DNA from: Cacajao melanocephalus
Taxonomy: Eukaryota > Chordata > Mammalia > Primates > Pitheciidae
Length of the DNA: 64,000 nt
Reading direction: 5' to 3'
NCBI GenBank assembly: GCA_963573385.1
Contig: CAUYLG010005341.1
Location: 1 to 64,000 of the forward strand
Positions 61,523-64,000 of this stretch are shown here, piece after piece. A model generated the notes under the pieces. It saw nothing but the letters and a program-made list of their open reading frames with translations, did not search any database and was not told the DNA's origin. The first letter of the stretch is position 1. Each line of letters starts with the position of its first letter. The position numbers were made by a program, and so were the translations under genes.

Positions 61523-61538
61523 GTAGAAATGCTATTTT
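61523..61538. repeat. Target-site duplication, right copy (EAPP retrocopy)
   Basis: gtagaaatgctatttt, identical to 60348-60363. Confidence 0.93.
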
Positions 61539-63550
61539 ACTCTTTTCTTTTTCCTTATGATGACTTCAAAGGAAATTTTACCTCAATACTCTCCTATTGT
61601 TCAATGTATTTCCTGAACGTTTAAGTGGTGACTTGTTAAGGATACCTTTTCCACCTTCACGAAGCTTCATTTTCTGTTGTTTTCACAGTGTTAAAAAAAA
61701 AAAAAACTTCCTTGCTTCCTAGTTTTCTAAAATGTCCCACCTTTGTAACCCTCCTTAACTTTTACTTGGTTGTTCTCTTTTTTTCATCTGTTCTGTCCCT
61801 ATTCTACTTAATTTTGATACCATTTCAGCAACTACTCTTCAGTGTGATCCCACATCATGTAAGAGAGACCACGCTGGTTAAGGTTGAGGAGTCACAGGGA
61901 CTGGTATGCTTAACCCCTTCAAATCTCATCAGTGTCCCATGTAACCACCTGTTTGGGATCAGACAAAATTCATCCCAAATTACCTCAAGATCTGATAAGA
62001 TTTCCTAAGACTCTAGCCTCAGATTCAACAATGAGGATTTCCATGGAATACCTGTTGACCCTTTTACAGATCTCCTGTTCTCAAGTTCTGCACGGACTCT
62101 AATAAGATGAAAGTTATGTAACTATGAGTGTTTTATTCCTTATGTCTTATAATCTGTGATTCACAAGCATACTTTGTCACCTAATTGTGTTGCAAATGTT
62201 TTTCACCCATTTTTAGTCTTAATATCTGATTGATCTATTTTTACATGAGGATTTGAAGTCGTTCAACTGTGTTGCTACTATCACCATATCCCTAGGATCT
62301 TCCAAATCAATACATTTTTTGAATGAAAGGTGGTGATATTAAAAGTTATTCTGCAACAAAAGGCATAGATTGGGACTGCTCTAGTCAAACTATAATGTGT
62401 GACCATTCTATCCATAGCCTAAGGATAAAATTCACAAGCCTTAGCTTTGGATGCAATATCCTTAAATATTTGGTCTTTACTCACCTCTTCATTACATCTC
62501 CGTCTATCACTGACTCAAATATATTCTATGCATTATACATACTAACCCATATAAAGTTTCATGAATAAACAGTGTTTTATGGTTATGGTGTTCTTAATTG
62601 TACCAAATTAACCAGAGTAATGGAAGAGATTTAGTATGATCCACTATCCCTGAAAGACCCTGGACAACTCATACATACCCCTTATGATACTGAGTCTTAA
62701 GCATTCATAATGGAAGCAAGTGCTAGGGAGGGTGTTACAGTGTTACATTATCATCAGTTTCTTTTGGAAAGGCTTAAGACACCAAACCTCACTCTCTCAA
62801 CTGACATAGTGTAGTATATATCCTTAGACCAAAAGCTGAATTCATGTGAGTTAATGGCTTAAGTAGTAGAAACAGCTTTTTTCTTATAGCACTAACCTTT
62901 TAAGCGGTGATTTTTATAGAGCACTAACTCTGTATATTCAGGTGTTTAAAAGTGGAAGCTTATTTGTTGGGAGACGTACTGTCTAATCTCCCAACTTAGA
63001 TCCAAAATCAAAGTATTCCTATTGTGGGGGAACTCCAGTTGTCAGAGAATATAATATTAGTGACTTCTCTTTGACAAAGCCTGGACTATTGCTTAGCCTC
63101 TGTCTCTCATAGCTTGTCCAAGGGCTGAGCTGAGTTTTCGAGCATGAAATTAAAAAGTAGGACACACATTTCTCAGGCCGAGCTTATGATTATTGCTCAA
63201 TTGGTTAAGTTTCTTTGGGTGTACCTCTGTCTATACAAACAGGCTTTTCTCATTATTGGTCCTTCTTACTCAATTATGGTACAGAAGTCATAACTTATTT
63301 AGAATTAGTTTATTTACCCCTAAGAATAGTTTATTATCAAGATACGTATCTCAATCTCTATGAAGCACAGTTTATAAGCACTGAAGCAAAACAAGGAAGC
63401 ACTTACTTAAAATGAGAGTTTGTCTAAGTTCTTCATTTAAAGGAAACATTTCAAGCCTTAACATTTTAACTTTATTGAAGATTATTTCTCCTTTTCCCAA
63501 GATAATAGAAATACTATTTAAGAAATCTATCTATGCTGTCATATATACTT
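61539..63550. other. Single-copy AT-rich DNA; nothing firm
   Basis: No gene. 62400-62560 is weakly L2-like. The frames at 61688-62008 and 62323-62568 lack domains. Confidence 0.5.
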
Positions 63551-63554
63551 CCCT

Positions 63555-63875
63555 GTTTTCTATAAATTCTATTCTGTCCTTAAGATTCCTTAAAGACTCT
63601 CCACCTAGTCCTTCAAATTTGTAATAAAACTTTCTTCCTCATCCACCAAGATTTCAATAATTTTTTACCTGTTATATGCCCACAGTACTTCATTCATACA
63701 TCTGTGTGTACATTTAATTTTATTGTGGTAATTTGATCACATTTTTTCTTTCCTGCTAGTCTCTCTTTTACTTCCTTGTGAATAGAGGCTGTACCTTATT
63801 CATCTTTATATCTCTGAGCATAACACAGTTGCCAGACATATGGTTAGCATTTAAAATATATTTGTTGAATAAAAT
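63555..63875 (+). mobile_element. L2 LINE 3' end
   Basis: 'gaatagaggctgtaccttat', 'tcatctttatatctctgagc', 'ataacacagttgccagacat' and 'aaatatatttgttgaataaa' are the L2 terminus in order. Confidence 0.85.
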
Positions 63876-63892
63876 ATTATTTAATTAGTAAA

Positions 63893-63990
63893 AATGATAA
63901 CTAAATTTTATTGAGTACATGTACTACTCTATGGACACTGCTAAGTTTAGGACAGATTTGCAAAGAACATGGTATTTTTTAATTCACCTC
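63893..63990 (-). mobile_element. MIR SINE 3' fragment, antisense
   Basis: 'attttattgagtacatgtac', 'tatggacactgctaagttta' and 'taattcacctcaaact' match antisense MIR. Confidence 0.65.
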
Positions 63991-64000
63991 AAACTGAAGA

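Overview
The window is nuclear DNA from a primate, most likely an anthropoid and plausibly human. The evidence is about 18 Alu copies or fragments in both orientations, primate-type L1 elements, and older mammalian MIR, L2, L1M, hAT and Tigger repeats in an AT-rich background. I see no intact host protein-coding gene, rRNA, tRNA or CRISPR array. Most long open frames are Alu, L1 or microsatellite sequence. The strand and boundaries of old repeats are judged by eye from recognised family sequence, so edges are good to roughly 5-30 bp.

Layout. 1-1350: 3' part of an unusual L1-derived element (copy A). 1380-6870: old L1M pieces, five larger Alus, a free Alu monomer and a MIR. 6870-10450: GC-richer, mostly single-copy DNA with a candidate conserved regulatory block near 8.1-8.7 kb, then an L2. 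10527-12945: a second, nearly complete copy (copy B) of the unusual element, with an intact 340-residue ORF1. 12.9-20.7 kb: AT-rich DNA with Alus, a degenerate L1M, L2 pieces and microsatellites. 20751-27102: a full-length minus-strand primate L1 with a perfect 15-bp target-site duplication, a nested Alu and a fold-back duplication in its 5'UTR. 27.1-40.5 kb: largely single-copy AT-rich DNA with L2, MIR, MER20-like and L1 fragments. 40497-43269: a minus-strand L1 that keeps its 5' half but has lost its 3' half. 43.3-48.3 kb: a MIR, a striking 79-bp palindrome, and a long antisense L2 broken by Alus and an unidentified 0.5-kb insert. 49.2-54.9 kb: one old L1M with a nested Tigger transposon and an Alu. 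55-60.3 kb: single-copy DNA. 60364-61522: a processed pseudogene of EAPP with a perfect 16-bp target-site duplication. 61.5-64 kb: single-copy DNA ending in L2 and MIR.

The most interesting signal is the pair of L1-derived elements at 1-1350 and 10527-12945. Both carry L1 ORF1, only about the first 220 codons of ORF2, then the same non-L1 3' module that ends in an Alu-like 3' tip, a pyrimidine tract and an A-tail. The shared junction, about 87% identity in the 3' module and different downstream flanks suggest a small non-autonomous, ORF1-only (half-L1-like) retrotransposon family, not two independent truncations. Other items worth a second look are the 79-bp hairpin at 44983-45061, the perfect DR1 nuclear-receptor site at 8178-8190, the fold-back in the L1 5'UTR at 26625-26728, and the 3'-truncated L1 at 40497-43269.
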